The notes beneath the pieces were generated by a model, which saw only the letters and a program-made list of their open reading frames with translations, was not told the DNA's origin and ran no database searches. A program made the position numbers and the translations under genes. From an uncultured SAR116 cluster alpha proteobacterium (GTDB taxonomy: Bacteria > Pseudomonadota > Alphaproteobacteria > Puniceispirillales > Puniceispirillaceae), in assembly GCA_902547925.1 (NCBI GenBank), contig CACCQD010000007.1:1-64000 (forward strand): DNA of 64,000 bases, given 5' to 3'. Within the stretch, counting starts at the first letter, position 1. Each line of letters starts with the position of its first letter. Shown one piece after another: positions 8,200-16,621 of this stretch.

Positions 8200-8996
8200 C
8201 CCGGATCAACCGGCAGGCCGAAATAATCGATGCGGCCACCCGCGGCGATCACTGCCATCGGCACCTCATCGCGCTTGTCGGCGATTGCCGAACCACCAGC
8301 AATCAGCATGACAGCCGGGCCATTCGCACGGGACGCCGTGATGGCTTGATTTATCGCGGCTGCCTCATGCGCCACAACGCGGCTGTCAACCAAGGCACAT
8401 CCAAGCTGGTTCAGACGCTGCTTTGCCGTCTGTTCAGTTGCCTTGAGGATTTTGTCAGCCATTCCGGGAATACTGGTCTGGATCAGGCAAAAGGACCGTG
8501 GATGCAACGCGTGAAATGAGATAACAGGCTCACCCGCCCCCAGCCCAATGACGGTGGCAACGGCCGTTTCAGCGGCGCTGTAGGGAATGATCGCCAGCGT
8601 GGCGATCAGATCGCCAGCCTCGACAAGTTGATTATGCTGCATGGTTGAGAGCGTGATACCCTCATCAACCATGTTGATATCACGCAGCCTCAGCCTGTCA
8701 ACGCGCAGCAAGCCACGTTGTGTTGCACATATATCGTCGCGTCCGATGGCGGCAACAGACAGCCTGACATTGGCAGGCATCATCGCTTTGGCGATCATAT
8801 CGACGGCTGCATCCTCGCCCAGATCACCATCTTCAGCCCTTGCAACGATAATATCATCAATCCCGTTTGCACGCAGGCGGGACAGATGATCCGATGTCAA
8901 GCAGGTGCCCTTGGCGATCCGCCCATCGGGCAAATAGACGGCGTGAACCAATATCGCGTCCAGACAATCAGACAATGCGCAGGGGCCAAATTTCAC
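8193..8996 (-). CDS. Molybdopterin-binding domain protein
   Basis: A 267-residue protein resembling the molybdopterin-binding half found fused to MocA-like transferases in many alphaproteobacteria. The N-terminal part (about residues 1-100, LSDCLDAILVHAV, GTCLTSDHLSRLRANG) corresponds to the AIR/MoeA-like start of that family, and the C-terminal half (residues about 170-267) to the MogA/MoeA pterin-binding fold with VMLIAGGSAIADKRDEVP. It probably presents the pterin cofactor to the transferase encoded by the next gene; here the two halves are separate but overlapping genes. The start is a GTG that overlaps the stop of xdhC (GTGA). Confidence 0.78.
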   Translation of the reverse strand: MKFGPCALSDCLDAILVHAVYLPDGRIAKGTCLTSDHLSRLRANGIDDIIVARAEDGDLGEDAAVDMIAKAMMPANVRLSVAAIGRDDICATQRGLLRVDRLRLRDINMVDEGITLSTMQHNQLVEAGDLIATLAIIPYSAAETAVATVIGLGAGEPVISFHALHPRSFCLIQTSIPGMADKILKATEQTAKQRLNQLGCALVDSRVVAHEAAAINQAITASRANGPAVMLIAGGSAIADKRDEVPMAVIAAGGRIDYFGLPVDPGW

Positions 8997-9991
8997 CCTG
9001 ACATCTCCCCCAGCATACGCTCGGCAGCGATCATTTCAGCCAGAATTGACACCGCAATCTCAGCCGGTTTTAGCGCTCCGATATTCAGTCCGGCTGGACC
9101 GTGAAGCCGATTCATTTCATCCGCGCTGATACCGGTTCCCTGCAGCCGCGCGCATCTGGCCGCATGGGTGCGGCGAGACCCAAGACAGGCGACATAAAAA
9201 GCATCGCTCGACAGCGCGGCGTGGAGCCCCGGATCGTCAATTTTCGGATCATGTGTTAGCGTGACAATTGCTGTGTGTGCATCGAGGCCAAGGGTGCGCA
9301 TTGCCTCATCCGGCCAGCCGGTGACGCATTCAATATCGGGGAACCGCGCAGCCGCCGTAAACACCGCACGGGGGTCGATGATTGTGACATCATAGCCAGC
9401 CAATTTTGCCATCGGGGCCAGAAACTGGCTGATATGGACACCGCCAACGATAACCAGACGCCGCGCCGGTGGCTGCACTAGATAAAACAGATTGGACGCC
9501 TCATCAAGATAGCTGGCCTCTGGCATCAAAGATGATGAGGATGGCTCAAGCGTTCCGGACGCGGCATTCAAGCAGAGCGTGACCGGACGCCGGGCCCGCA
9601 GGTCCGATGACATGCTGGCCAGAGTCTGTGGCGTGATCCCGCCAGATCCAACCGGCGATATCAGAACAGCAATCCGGCCACCGCAAGACAGGCCAACTTC
9701 CCACGCCGTTTCATCGGCAACGCCAAAATCCAGACGTTTGCCACCGCCGGTGGAGATTGCATCGCCGCCTGCCTCGATCACGGCGCCCTCAACACAACCG
9801 CCAGATACCGATCCCTCAACCAACATATCGTCCCGGATGATCATCACACTGCCAACAGGCCGCGGTGACGAACCCCATGTCTGGATGACAAAGGCAAGCG
9901 CCACACCACGACCGGCGGCATGCCACTCGGCCGCACTGGCGATCAATGAGCTGTCTGTAGGATTGCTGTCAAACATGGTCCTGCTGTCCAT
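8993..9991 (-). CDS. xdhC: XdhC/CoxI family molybdenum hydroxylase maturation protein
   Basis: A 332-residue member of the XdhC/CoxI family, which binds the molybdenum cofactor, helps sulfurate it and inserts it into xanthine-dehydrogenase or CO-dehydrogenase-type apoenzymes. The N-terminal domain shows TWGSSPRPVGS and SVSGGCVEGAV (about residues 38-75), including the conserved cysteine; the C-terminal domain is Rossmann-like (RRLVIVGGVHIS near residue 180, TLTHDPKIDDPGL, VACLGSRRTHAAR near residue 270, HGPAGLNIGA). It is the first gene of the accessory operon, divergent from coxS across about 250 bases, which suggests joint control with the enzyme subunits. Confidence 0.88.
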   Translation of the reverse strand: MDSRTMFDSNPTDSSLIASAAEWHAAGRGVALAFVIQTWGSSPRPVGSVMIIRDDMLVEGSVSGGCVEGAVIEAGGDAISTGGGKRLDFGVADETAWEVGLSCGGRIAVLISPVGSGGITPQTLASMSSDLRARRPVTLCLNAASGTLEPSSSSLMPEASYLDEASNLFYLVQPPARRLVIVGGVHISQFLAPMAKLAGYDVTIIDPRAVFTAAARFPDIECVTGWPDEAMRTLGLDAHTAIVTLTHDPKIDDPGLHAALSSDAFYVACLGSRRTHAARCARLQGTGISADEMNRLHGPAGLNIGALKPAEIAVSILAEMIAAERMLGEMSG

Positions 9992-10240
9992 CCTGCCTTA
10001 TCTTAATACCCATTGGCGGGTTATGCTAGCCACAGGTTGTGATATGCTGTGCCTCATGCAGACGTCTTAACCGCTGCGGCATTGTATAGTAGGTCATGGC
10101 ACGGGCCGCTGGTTGCATCTCGGCATGAATGAAAACAAATAAGGTTCCCAGAGGTTAATTGACCACAAGATTAAAGGTTTCAAATAGCGCATGATGCACA
10201 AAATGCCGAAGAGGGAAAAACGCAGCAAATGGGGGAAAAC

Positions 10241-10711
10241 ATGGCCAATGTCAGCTTTACGTTTAACGGCGGATCTGTCGGCGCAGAGGTGCCCGACAAC
10301 ACCTTGCTCGTTGAGTTCATCCGCGAGACACTTGGCAAAACTGGCACTCATATCGGGTGTGATACCAGCCAATGTGGCGCCTGTGTGATCCATATCAATG
10401 GCGAGTCGGTAAAATCCTGTACGATGCTGGCGGTCATGGCCAATGGCCAGGACGTCACAACAATCGAGGGTATTGCCGATGGCGATAAAATGCACCCCAT
10501 GCAGGCAGCCTTTCACGAGAATCACGGTCTGCAATGCGGTTTTTGCACCCCGGGCATGGTGATGAGTGCCATTGAGCTGGTGACCAGGAACCCGGCCGCA
10601 AGTGAGCAGGAAATTCGTGAGGGTCTGGAGGGCAATATCTGTCGCTGTACCGGGTATCACAACATTGTGAAATCAGTACAGGCAGCCGCACAGGTCATGG
10701 CAGAAAAGTGA
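10241..10711 (+). CDS. coxS: CO dehydrogenase-type [2Fe-2S] small subunit
   Basis: A 156-residue iron-sulfur subunit of the xanthine oxidase family. The N-terminal plant-type cluster ([13 protein letters not shown] and VKSC, about residues 40-62) and the C-terminal four-helix cluster (CGFCTPGM and CRCTGYHNI, about residues 101-140) are both complete. In CoxSML enzymes it carries electrons from the molybdenum centre to FAD. I use the ATG at 10241, behind a GGGGGA site; an in-frame ATG at 10229 is less well placed. The next gene downstream is coxM. No gene for the molybdenum-binding large subunit follows or precedes it in this window. Specificity for CO cannot be inferred from this subunit. Confidence 0.92.
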   Translation: MANVSFTFNGGSVGAEVPDNTLLVEFIRETLGKTGTHIGCDTSQCGACVIHINGESVKSCTMLAVMANGQDVTTIEGIADGDKMHPMQAAFHENHGLQCGFCTPGMVMSAIELVTRNPAASEQEIREGLEGNICRCTGYHNIVKSVQAAAQVMAEK

Positions 10712-10776
10712 CATGTCGGCAAATCCGGCGGGCCATAAATGACGCACTGACCAAAGCTGCGGAATAGGAGGAAATC

Positions 10777-11562
10777 ATGTATCAGACAAACTATGTCAGA
10801 GCCTCAAGCATAGACGGTGCCGTGGCAAAACTGGACGATGAGGCAAAGCTTCTTGCCGGCGGCATGACCCTACTTCCAACAATGAAGCAACGTCTTGCCA
10901 GCCCGGAAACGCTGATTGACCTTGCTGATTGCGGCCTTGCCGGCATTGAGGATCTAGGTGACGCCCTCAAAATTGGGGCGATGACGCGTCATGTCGATGT
11001 CGAAACGTCAGAGATTGTGGCAAAGAGCATTCCCGCTCTGGCAGTGCTTGCAGCAAAAATTGGCGACCGGCAGGTGCGCAATCGTGGTACCATCGGCGGA
11101 TCAATCGCCAACAACGACCCATCGGCCTGCTATCCTTCGGCTGCTTTGGCACTTGATGCGACGATCCACACCAACAGCCGTGACATCGCCGCAGATGATT
11201 TTTTTGTGGGTATGTTTGAAACGGCGTTAGAGGAAAATGAAATCATCATCGCGATCAGCTTTTCAAAGCCGACCGCCGCCGCCTATGCCAAATTTCCCAA
11301 CCCGGCGTCACGCTATGCCATGGTTGGTGTGTTTGTTGCCAAAGGCGATTCGGTTAGCGTTGCCGTTACTGGTGCAGGTGAGGATGGTGTTTTCCGCCAT
11401 GCGGGGCTGGAGGCAGCACTCACCAGTTCCTTTTCGCCAGAGTCTGTTGAGCCTGTCACGGTGAGCGGCGATGAGATGATCAGCGATATGCACGCGGCAA
11501 GTGACTACCGCGCTCACCTCGTCAAGGAGATGACACGGCGGGCTGTGGCGGCATGTGGCTAG
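10777..11562 (+). CDS. coxM: CO dehydrogenase-type FAD-binding medium subunit
   Basis: A 261-residue flavoprotein subunit of the molybdenum hydroxylase family. The FAD-binding motifs LLAGGMTLLPTMK (about residues 27-39) and RQVRNRGTIGGSIANNDP (about residues 99-116) are intact, followed by the C-terminal CO dehydrogenase flavoprotein domain. It passes electrons from the iron-sulfur subunit to quinone. A strong AGGAGG ribosome-binding site precedes the ATG. It lies 65 bases after coxS. A terminator-like hairpin starts about 20 bases after its stop, indicating that the transcript ends here and that coxL is not further along the same unit. The protein is slightly shorter than the usual 280-290 residues. 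Confidence 0.9.
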   Translation: MYQTNYVRASSIDGAVAKLDDEAKLLAGGMTLLPTMKQRLASPETLIDLADCGLAGIEDLGDALKIGAMTRHVDVETSEIVAKSIPALAVLAAKIGDRQVRNRGTIGGSIANNDPSACYPSAALALDATIHTNSRDIAADDFFVGMFETALEENEIIIAISFSKPTAAAYAKFPNPASRYAMVGVFVAKGDSVSVAVTGAGEDGVFRHAGLEAALTSSFSPESVEPVTVSGDEMISDMHAASDYRAHLVKEMTRRAVAACG

Positions 11563-11582
11563 CCATGATCGGGATACAATTG

Positions 11583-11611
11583 AAAAAGCCGGATCAAAGA
11601 TCGCCTTTTTG
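11583..11611 (+). terminator. Probable Rho-independent terminator after coxM
   Basis: An imperfect stem-loop (AAAAAGCCGGATC, short AAA loop, GATCGCCTTTTT) ending in a run of five T residues lies just after the coxM stop codon. The stem has one bulge and one mismatch. It marks the end of the coxSM transcription unit. Confidence 0.5.
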
Positions 11612-11872
11612 CACCCATATTAGGGCCGAGGAAGGCAAGCCCCCATGGCACGACCCTGGCCAGAGATGCGCCTGTGCGCTAAGGCGCCAGCGTGCGACAG
11701 GATCTACGCGATTGCAGATTGACCCGAAGCCCTTGGGCATGCCAGCTCAAATATGCCAGTTGCGGCGATGCCGTGATGATTTTTTTGTTGAAGTGGTGGA
11801 TAAGTGGCGGTCAACTAATGAGGAGACCACGTTAACGGATAGTGGCATCTCTGTTCTGTCTGGCAGGTTTTT
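11612..11872. other. Intergenic region, no gene seen
   Basis: About 260 bases between the coxM terminator and the MBL-fold gene. I looked for the start of a coxL gene or a remnant of one and found none. The only open frame across it lacks recognisable protein features. The region should hold the promoter of the MBL/cyclic-nucleotide-binding pair, but no clear boxes are visible. Confidence 0.4.
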
Positions 11873-12670
11873 ATGAGAGTTACATTTCATGGTGTTCGCG
11901 GATCCATTTCGGCATCTGGCGCTGACTTTTCCGAATATGGTGGACACACCATATGCACTGAGATTATGGCTGATGCTGCCCAAATCATCATTGATGCAGG
12001 AAGCGGATTTCAGAATGTTGCGCTAGCCGATGACCGGCCCGTTGTCGTTCTGCTAAGCCATTTTCATCATGATCACATTCAGGGACTTGGCTTCAACCCG
12101 AGCCTTTTTGCTGGCCCGTCTGACGTTTTCATAAGCTCTGCACTGTGTTCACATGACGCCACACATGATCAACTGCAGCGATACTATAGCGGCAGATATT
12201 TTCCGATCAAGCTGCTATCTGAAATTTCCAGACTGAGGGTCGTGTCCTTTGCCGAAGTGCAGTCGATTTTTGCCCGTGATCTGACGCTTGAGACTTATGG
12301 TTTGAATCATCCGGGAGGTTCCGCCGCATATGGTGTTGCGACAACAAACGCCAAACTCTGCTGCCTGCTCGACAATGAATATAAGGCCAGCCAGCTCGAC
12401 AGCCTGTGTGGGCTCACCGATGATGCAGATTTGACAATCTGGGACGGTATGTTCACGGCGGATGAGTTGCCGCAGTTCAAAGGTTGGGGGCATTCATCAA
12501 TGGAGCAGGGTGTGGCGTTTATGGAAAATTCCAATTGCCGGCGCCTTGCCATTGCGCATCATGCGCCGCACCGAACGGATACTCAGCTAAATGAGATACA
12601 GAAGACGATGGGCGATCCTGCGACTTTTATCGTCAAAGCAAACCATACAGAAATTTTAACCCGGGATTAG
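11873..12670 (+). CDS. MBL-fold metallo-hydrolase, candidate cyclic-nucleotide phosphodiesterase
   Basis: A 265-residue metallo-beta-lactamase-fold hydrolase. It begins with MRVTFHGVRGSIS, as in PhnP- and RNase Z-like branches, and carries the dinuclear metal motif SHFHHDHIQG (about residues 62-71), a further histidine in LNHPGGSAAY, an aspartate near WDGMF and a terminal histidine in AIAHHAPHR. It has no signal peptide, so it is cytoplasmic. Four bases separate it from a cyclic-nucleotide-binding protein gene, and both converge on three class III cyclases. That context suggests cyclic-nucleotide hydrolysis, as in class II phosphodiesterases, but the substrate is an inference from neighbours alone. 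Confidence 0.75.
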   Translation: MRVTFHGVRGSISASGADFSEYGGHTICTEIMADAAQIIIDAGSGFQNVALADDRPVVVLLSHFHHDHIQGLGFNPSLFAGPSDVFISSALCSHDATHDQLQRYYSGRYFPIKLLSEISRLRVVSFAEVQSIFARDLTLETYGLNHPGGSAAYGVATTNAKLCCLLDNEYKASQLDSLCGLTDDADLTIWDGMFTADELPQFKGWGHSSMEQGVAFMENSNCRRLAIAHHAPHRTDTQLNEIQKTMGDPATFIVKANHTEILTRD

Positions 12671-12674
12671 AGCC

Positions 12675-13016
12675 ATGAAAAAAGAGACTCTCTCGCAACA
12701 TCGCACCATTTTCAAAGCTGGCGATACAGCGGGAAACATCTTTCTCCTTGTGCGCGGTTCAGTGGGCATTTTTCTGCCCAACAATGAAACCAAGACGCCC
12801 GATTTCGTGATCGGCGCAAATGAAATCTTTGGCGAAATGGGCGTCATTGATGATGAGCTGCGTATGGCGGATGCCAGATGTATGGAAGAGTGTGACATCA
12901 TCGCGGTATCAAAAGATGAGTTCAATACCTATTTGGACGAGTCGAACATCTTTGTCCGAGGAGTGGTGGGCATTCTCTCCGAGCGCTTGCGAAAAATTCA
13001 GAAATCATCCCGTTAA
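12675..13016 (+). CDS. Stand-alone cyclic nucleotide-binding domain protein
   Basis: A 113-residue single-domain protein of the CRP/CAP_ED fold. The phosphate-binding cassette is visible as FGEMGVIDDELRMADARC (about residues 54-71), keeping the glutamate that contacts the ribose and the arginine that contacts the cyclic phosphate. There is no DNA-binding helix-turn-helix, kinase or channel domain, so it would act as a small receptor or regulatory subunit. It starts 4 bases after the MBL-fold gene, suggesting that the pair forms a two-chain enzyme in which nucleotide binding controls hydrolysis. It faces the cyclase cluster, whose product is its likely ligand. Confidence 0.82.
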   Translation: MKKETLSQHRTIFKAGDTAGNIFLLVRGSVGIFLPNNETKTPDFVIGANEIFGEMGVIDDELRMADARCMEECDIIAVSKDEFNTYLDESNIFVRGVVGILSERLRKIQKSSR

Positions 13017-13068
13017 CAGCCCAGAGACTGCACGGGGGAGTGCCCTGAACCAAGCCTGACATTGCGGG

Positions 13069-14226
13069 CTAGTTGACACGTTCCCACCAGCGATCAATTT
13101 CCGGCACGTCAGAGATATCAACGAGCTGGCCCAGGAGAGGTGTCAGAACATTCACATCCAGTCTTGCCGCCTCAGCAAGTACCCGCACGGGTGGTTCAAA
13201 CCAATCATGCATCGACAAGGTGAACATGCCCCAATGGATGGGAACAAGCAGTTGGCCCTTGATATCCAAAACCGCCTGTACGGCTTCTTCGGGCATATTG
13301 TGAACGTGCCGCCAGCGCGTGTTGTACTGACCTGAATCCATGAAAACCAGATCGACAGAGCCATAGCGTTCACCAATCTGCCGGTAATGATCCGCATAGC
13401 CGGAGTCACCACTGAAATAGACCGACTGGTCGGGTGATTTGATCAGCCATGACGCCCATAATGATCGCTTTTCCCTGTATGGGCCCCGCCGTCCAGAAAA
13501 ATGCTGCGATGGGGTGCAGATCAGAGTCAACCCATCAAGCTGGGTCTCCTCCCACCAATCAAGCTCAGTAATTTTTTCCGCTGAAACGCCCCAATGTTCG
13601 AGATGCGCGCCCAATCCCAACGGCACGACAAAGCTGATGTCATCATCGCGCAGCTGCTTGATTGTTTCCATGTCGAGATGGTCATAATGATCATGTGAAA
13701 CCACGACAATGTCAATTTTTGGCAGCGATGCGAGGTCGATCACCGGCGGCTGAAACCGCTTCACAACAAGGCTTACGGGTGACGCCGCATTGGAAAATAT
13801 CGGATCAAACAAAATCACCTTGCCGCCCATGGACACAAGGATCGTCGAATGGCCCAGCCAGACAAATTTGATTGTGTTGGAGCTCTCATGAAAATCATAA
13901 GGCAGGGGAATTTTGCTCTCCGGCATCAAGTCTTCAGGCCGGGTCTGATTGCCGTTGAAGAAGAAATTGTTATTCCAGTTCTCCCCCGGATTATCCCAGA
14001 AACCGGGCCCCGTAAGGATAGGTTTTTGCTGAAGATTGACGAATTTGTCATTAGCCGCATCATAATTGTCAGATTTCTGAATCTTCAGATAGCTGTCGCC
14101 GGATGGCAACGCGCCGAATTGCTCACATCCAGATAAATGGAAGAACACACCAAACAAGCCTGCGATCAGGACAAAGGTTGCGCGGCGCATCGTCTTTGCC
14201 TTCTTTTTTCTGCGTCGACTCACCAT
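13069..14226 (-). CDS. NAPE-PLD-like MBL-fold lipoprotein
   Basis: A 385-residue metallo-hydrolase of the NAPE-PLD/RomA branch of the MBL fold. After a basic start there is a hydrophobic segment ending in a lipobox (HLSGC, about residues 30-34), so the protein is probably a membrane-anchored periplasmic lipoprotein. The fold motifs are FVWLGHSTILVSMGGKVILFDP (split here as FVWLGHSTIL and GKVILFDP, about residues 123-145), the metal site VVSHDHYDHLD (about residues 177-187), YFSGDSGYA and PIHWGMFTLSMHDW near residue 340. Relatives cleave N-acyl-phosphatidylethanolamine or related phosphodiesters. It is the last gene of the minus-strand cyclase run, 36 bases after the 7TM cyclase gene. Confidence 0.82.
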   Translation of the reverse strand: MVSRRRKKKAKTMRRATFVLIAGLFGVFFHLSGCEQFGALPSGDSYLKIQKSDNYDAANDKFVNLQQKPILTGPGFWDNPGENWNNNFFFNGNQTRPEDLMPESKIPLPYDFHESSNTIKFVWLGHSTILVSMGGKVILFDPIFSNAASPVSLVVKRFQPPVIDLASLPKIDIVVVSHDHYDHLDMETIKQLRDDDISFVVPLGLGAHLEHWGVSAEKITELDWWEETQLDGLTLICTPSQHFSGRRGPYREKRSLWASWLIKSPDQSVYFSGDSGYADHYRQIGERYGSVDLVFMDSGQYNTRWRHVHNMPEEAVQAVLDIKGQLLVPIHWGMFTLSMHDWFEPPVRVLAEAARLDVNVLTPLLGQLVDISDVPEIDRWWERVN

Positions 14227-14262
14227 TACTCCACCCTCGCTCCGAAACAGACTAAACGTCGA

Positions 14263-16533
14263 TCAATTCGTCTCCAGCCTCTCAACCCCGTCCCACGTCT
14301 CGGGGTTCCAACCACCTTCCAGTAGTTTCTCGCACCGTTCCACATACAGCCTTGCAACATTATCATTTTCGCTCTCGGACAAAACGGCTTTGAACAGGTC
14401 CCGAGCCTCGGCAAATTTCTGACCCTTGTAAAGCGACATGGCCTCGCTGAACTGTGCCAGACTGCTGCGCTTCAATCTGGCAACCTCGGGTGGCTCACCA
14501 TCAATCACCTCAAAAATTCTAACCGGCCTGTCCTTGCCTTTTACGACAACACTGTCGATTAAACGGCAGTCAAATTTGCCCTTATCAAGGTGCCTGTATG
14601 TTTGTTCAGAGATAATGACCTTGGATGCGTAACGTTTTGTGAGCCCCTCCAAACGCGAGGCCAGATTGACAGCATCGCTGATAACAGACCCCTCCATCCG
14701 ATCCGCCTCACCCAGCGTGCCAAGCATCATCCTGCCAGTATTGATCCCAACGCCGACATTGATCCGTGGTTTGCCGGCACGATCCTGCTCTTCATTGTAG
14801 CGATATAGTTCCCTTTGCATCTCGACTGCAGCAAGGACGGCATCATTTGCCGACAGGGGAAACAGCGCCATAACCCCGTCACCCATGAATTTGTCAATAT
14901 AGCCCCGGCGCGCCCTGATGATAGGGCCCATGCGACTGAGATACGCATTCACAAAAGCAAAATTTTCGCTGGGGGACATCGTTTCGGAGATAGAGGTGAA
15001 AGATCTTATGTCTGAAAAAACGATACTCATCTCGACATCGACCTGATCACCCAACTGCACATCAAGGATGCTGTCCCGGCCCAGATTCTGTAGCAATTGC
15101 GATGGCACAAAACGCTGGTAGGCCTCGGTAACTCTTACCTGCTGCGCCAGCGCCAGCGCCTTCATATCATTCAGCTGCTGCGCAACAGCAAACCCAAAAG
15201 TGACAAACATGGCAAGAAAGAGGATCCCCACCGCCGTCGACACAACGAACCAGAACACCCAGGAAAAATCAAAAACGAGATATGCAAACCCGGAGATTGG
15301 CACCGCCAAAAAGGGAAGCGAGAACGATATCAGCAGAAATTTTGCATAGGTGCTGCCGCGCCGCCACAGAACAAATGACAATATCGCGGACGAAAGAAGC
15401 AGAAGGACAAAGGGAATCATGATGCTGTCAATTTTGACGATACCAGGCCCGGAACGATCTGGCGGGTATGCAACAAGATCCAGATTTGCATCGTTAGGCC
15501 AGCCAAGCGTCAAATAGAGATTTAGCACTACCATGCTGGCAAAAAAGAAAAGCGCCGCCTGAAACAGCTTGTGAATTCTTGGAAAGGTCTGTTTCAGATT
15601 GAGGGAGTTCTGAAAGAATCTGGTAAGAAACAGAAACATCAATGACAGGGAAGCAAGGGTAAATTCACTGTTCACCAGCCAACCGGGAAGCTTCATCACC
15701 CAGCCAATCGACAGGGAAGTAGAGGAAGCGAACGCTATCTGGAAAAGGCTTGCAGAGAGCCATAGATAGTTGCCCCGTGACACCAGAAACATGAATAGAT
15801 AATAGAGCCCAAAAGCCAGCGAGATGGCAATGATCGCTACATTCGCAACGAGCCCAAGAAACTGCAGCGAGTGAATGTCCTTCCACGGGCCGATGGTCAT
15901 CCTATCGAGGCCGTTTACCTTGCTCATAAACCGATCAAAGGGCTTGTTGCGGAAATAATTGTAAATTGTGGTGATCTCACCCGCCGGCATGATGACCCGG
16001 TGGTGCGCGAGGAGTCTGCCATCGCCAATCCAATCACCTTCCCGCTGTTTCCAGTAGGGATATTCGGTGAAACCATTGCTGTTAACCGTGAAAAGTTTCT
16101 TTTCGCTGTTGTAATTATGCTCAATCCCTATTTCATCGGTTGAGATTTTGTTCTCGACCCGAAACCGCACCCAATACCCATCGACTAGAGATTGGTCCGC
16201 GATGAGGGTTTTGGTCCAGTCAGCAACACTGAGTGTTTGGAGAGACACGGTATGATTATAACCCTCCAGGAACTCCAGATGAGTGCTTGGGATTGTTTCA
16301 AGCCCTTCATCTGATATAATGAAAACGTCAGCATGAATGGCATTTTCATCAGCACGCGCCTCCGATAGTGACAATGTAAATAAGAGGGGAATAGAGGGAA
16401 AAAGCGAGAGTGAGAGAGGAGATGAGCCAAGTAAGAGCGCGACCGCCAGCAACGGAACCCGCGGATATCTGAAACTGCAAAAATTGCAAATGTTTCGAAT
16501 CCATACAGAAGCTCGGCTCACAAAAAAATCCAT
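14263..16533 (-). CDS. Receptor-type class III adenylate/guanylate cyclase with 7TM-DISM sensor
   Basis: A 756-residue membrane cyclase (794 if the in-frame ATG at 16647 is used). A long signal sequence ends near SEARA. An extracytoplasmic 7TMR-DISM-type sensor domain follows (about residues 65-225), then about seven membrane segments (about residues 235-445), and a class III cyclase domain (about residues 480-660). The catalytic set is complete: metal aspartates in VFSDIRSF and FMGDGVMALF, base-selecting YIDKF and SVISDAVN, and the transition-state Asn/Arg pair in NLASRLEG. A short TPR-like tail (about residues 675-750) closes it. DISM receptors usually sense small ligands. The start at 16533 gives the better signal peptide; the one at 16647 overlaps the upstream gene and would be coupled to it. 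Confidence 0.85.
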   Translation of the reverse strand: MDFFVSRASVWIRNICNFCSFRYPRVPLLAVALLLGSSPLSLSLFPSIPLLFTLSLSEARADENAIHADVFIISDEGLETIPSTHLEFLEGYNHTVSLQTLSVADWTKTLIADQSLVDGYWVRFRVENKISTDEIGIEHNYNSEKKLFTVNSNGFTEYPYWKQREGDWIGDGRLLAHHRVIMPAGEITTIYNYFRNKPFDRFMSKVNGLDRMTIGPWKDIHSLQFLGLVANVAIIAISLAFGLYYLFMFLVSRGNYLWLSASLFQIAFASSTSLSIGWVMKLPGWLVNSEFTLASLSLMFLFLTRFFQNSLNLKQTFPRIHKLFQAALFFFASMVVLNLYLTLGWPNDANLDLVAYPPDRSGPGIVKIDSIMIPFVLLLLSSAILSFVLWRRGSTYAKFLLISFSLPFLAVPISGFAYLVFDFSWVFWFVVSTAVGILFLAMFVTFGFAVAQQLNDMKALALAQQVRVTEAYQRFVPSQLLQNLGRDSILDVQLGDQVDVEMSIVFSDIRSFTSISETMSPSENFAFVNAYLSRMGPIIRARRGYIDKFMGDGVMALFPLSANDAVLAAVEMQRELYRYNEEQDRAGKPRINVGVGINTGRMMLGTLGEADRMEGSVISDAVNLASRLEGLTKRYASKVIISEQTYRHLDKGKFDCRLIDSVVVKGKDRPVRIFEVIDGEPPEVARLKRSSLAQFSEAMSLYKGQKFAEARDLFKAVLSESENDNVARLYVERCEKLLEGGWNPETWDGVERLETN

Positions 16534-16621
16534 TCCCTGACCATTTGGGCCAAATTCACAGCCTGAAGGCGATACCTGTTTTGTTCTTTCCAGCAAAGTG
16601 TCTGCTTTTACAAAGAGTGCC

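Noticed and set aside
11553-11876. Open frame of 107 codons after coxM, considered as a remnant of coxL
   Set aside because: It overlaps the coxM end and a terminator hairpin, and none of its residues resemble the molybdenum subunit.
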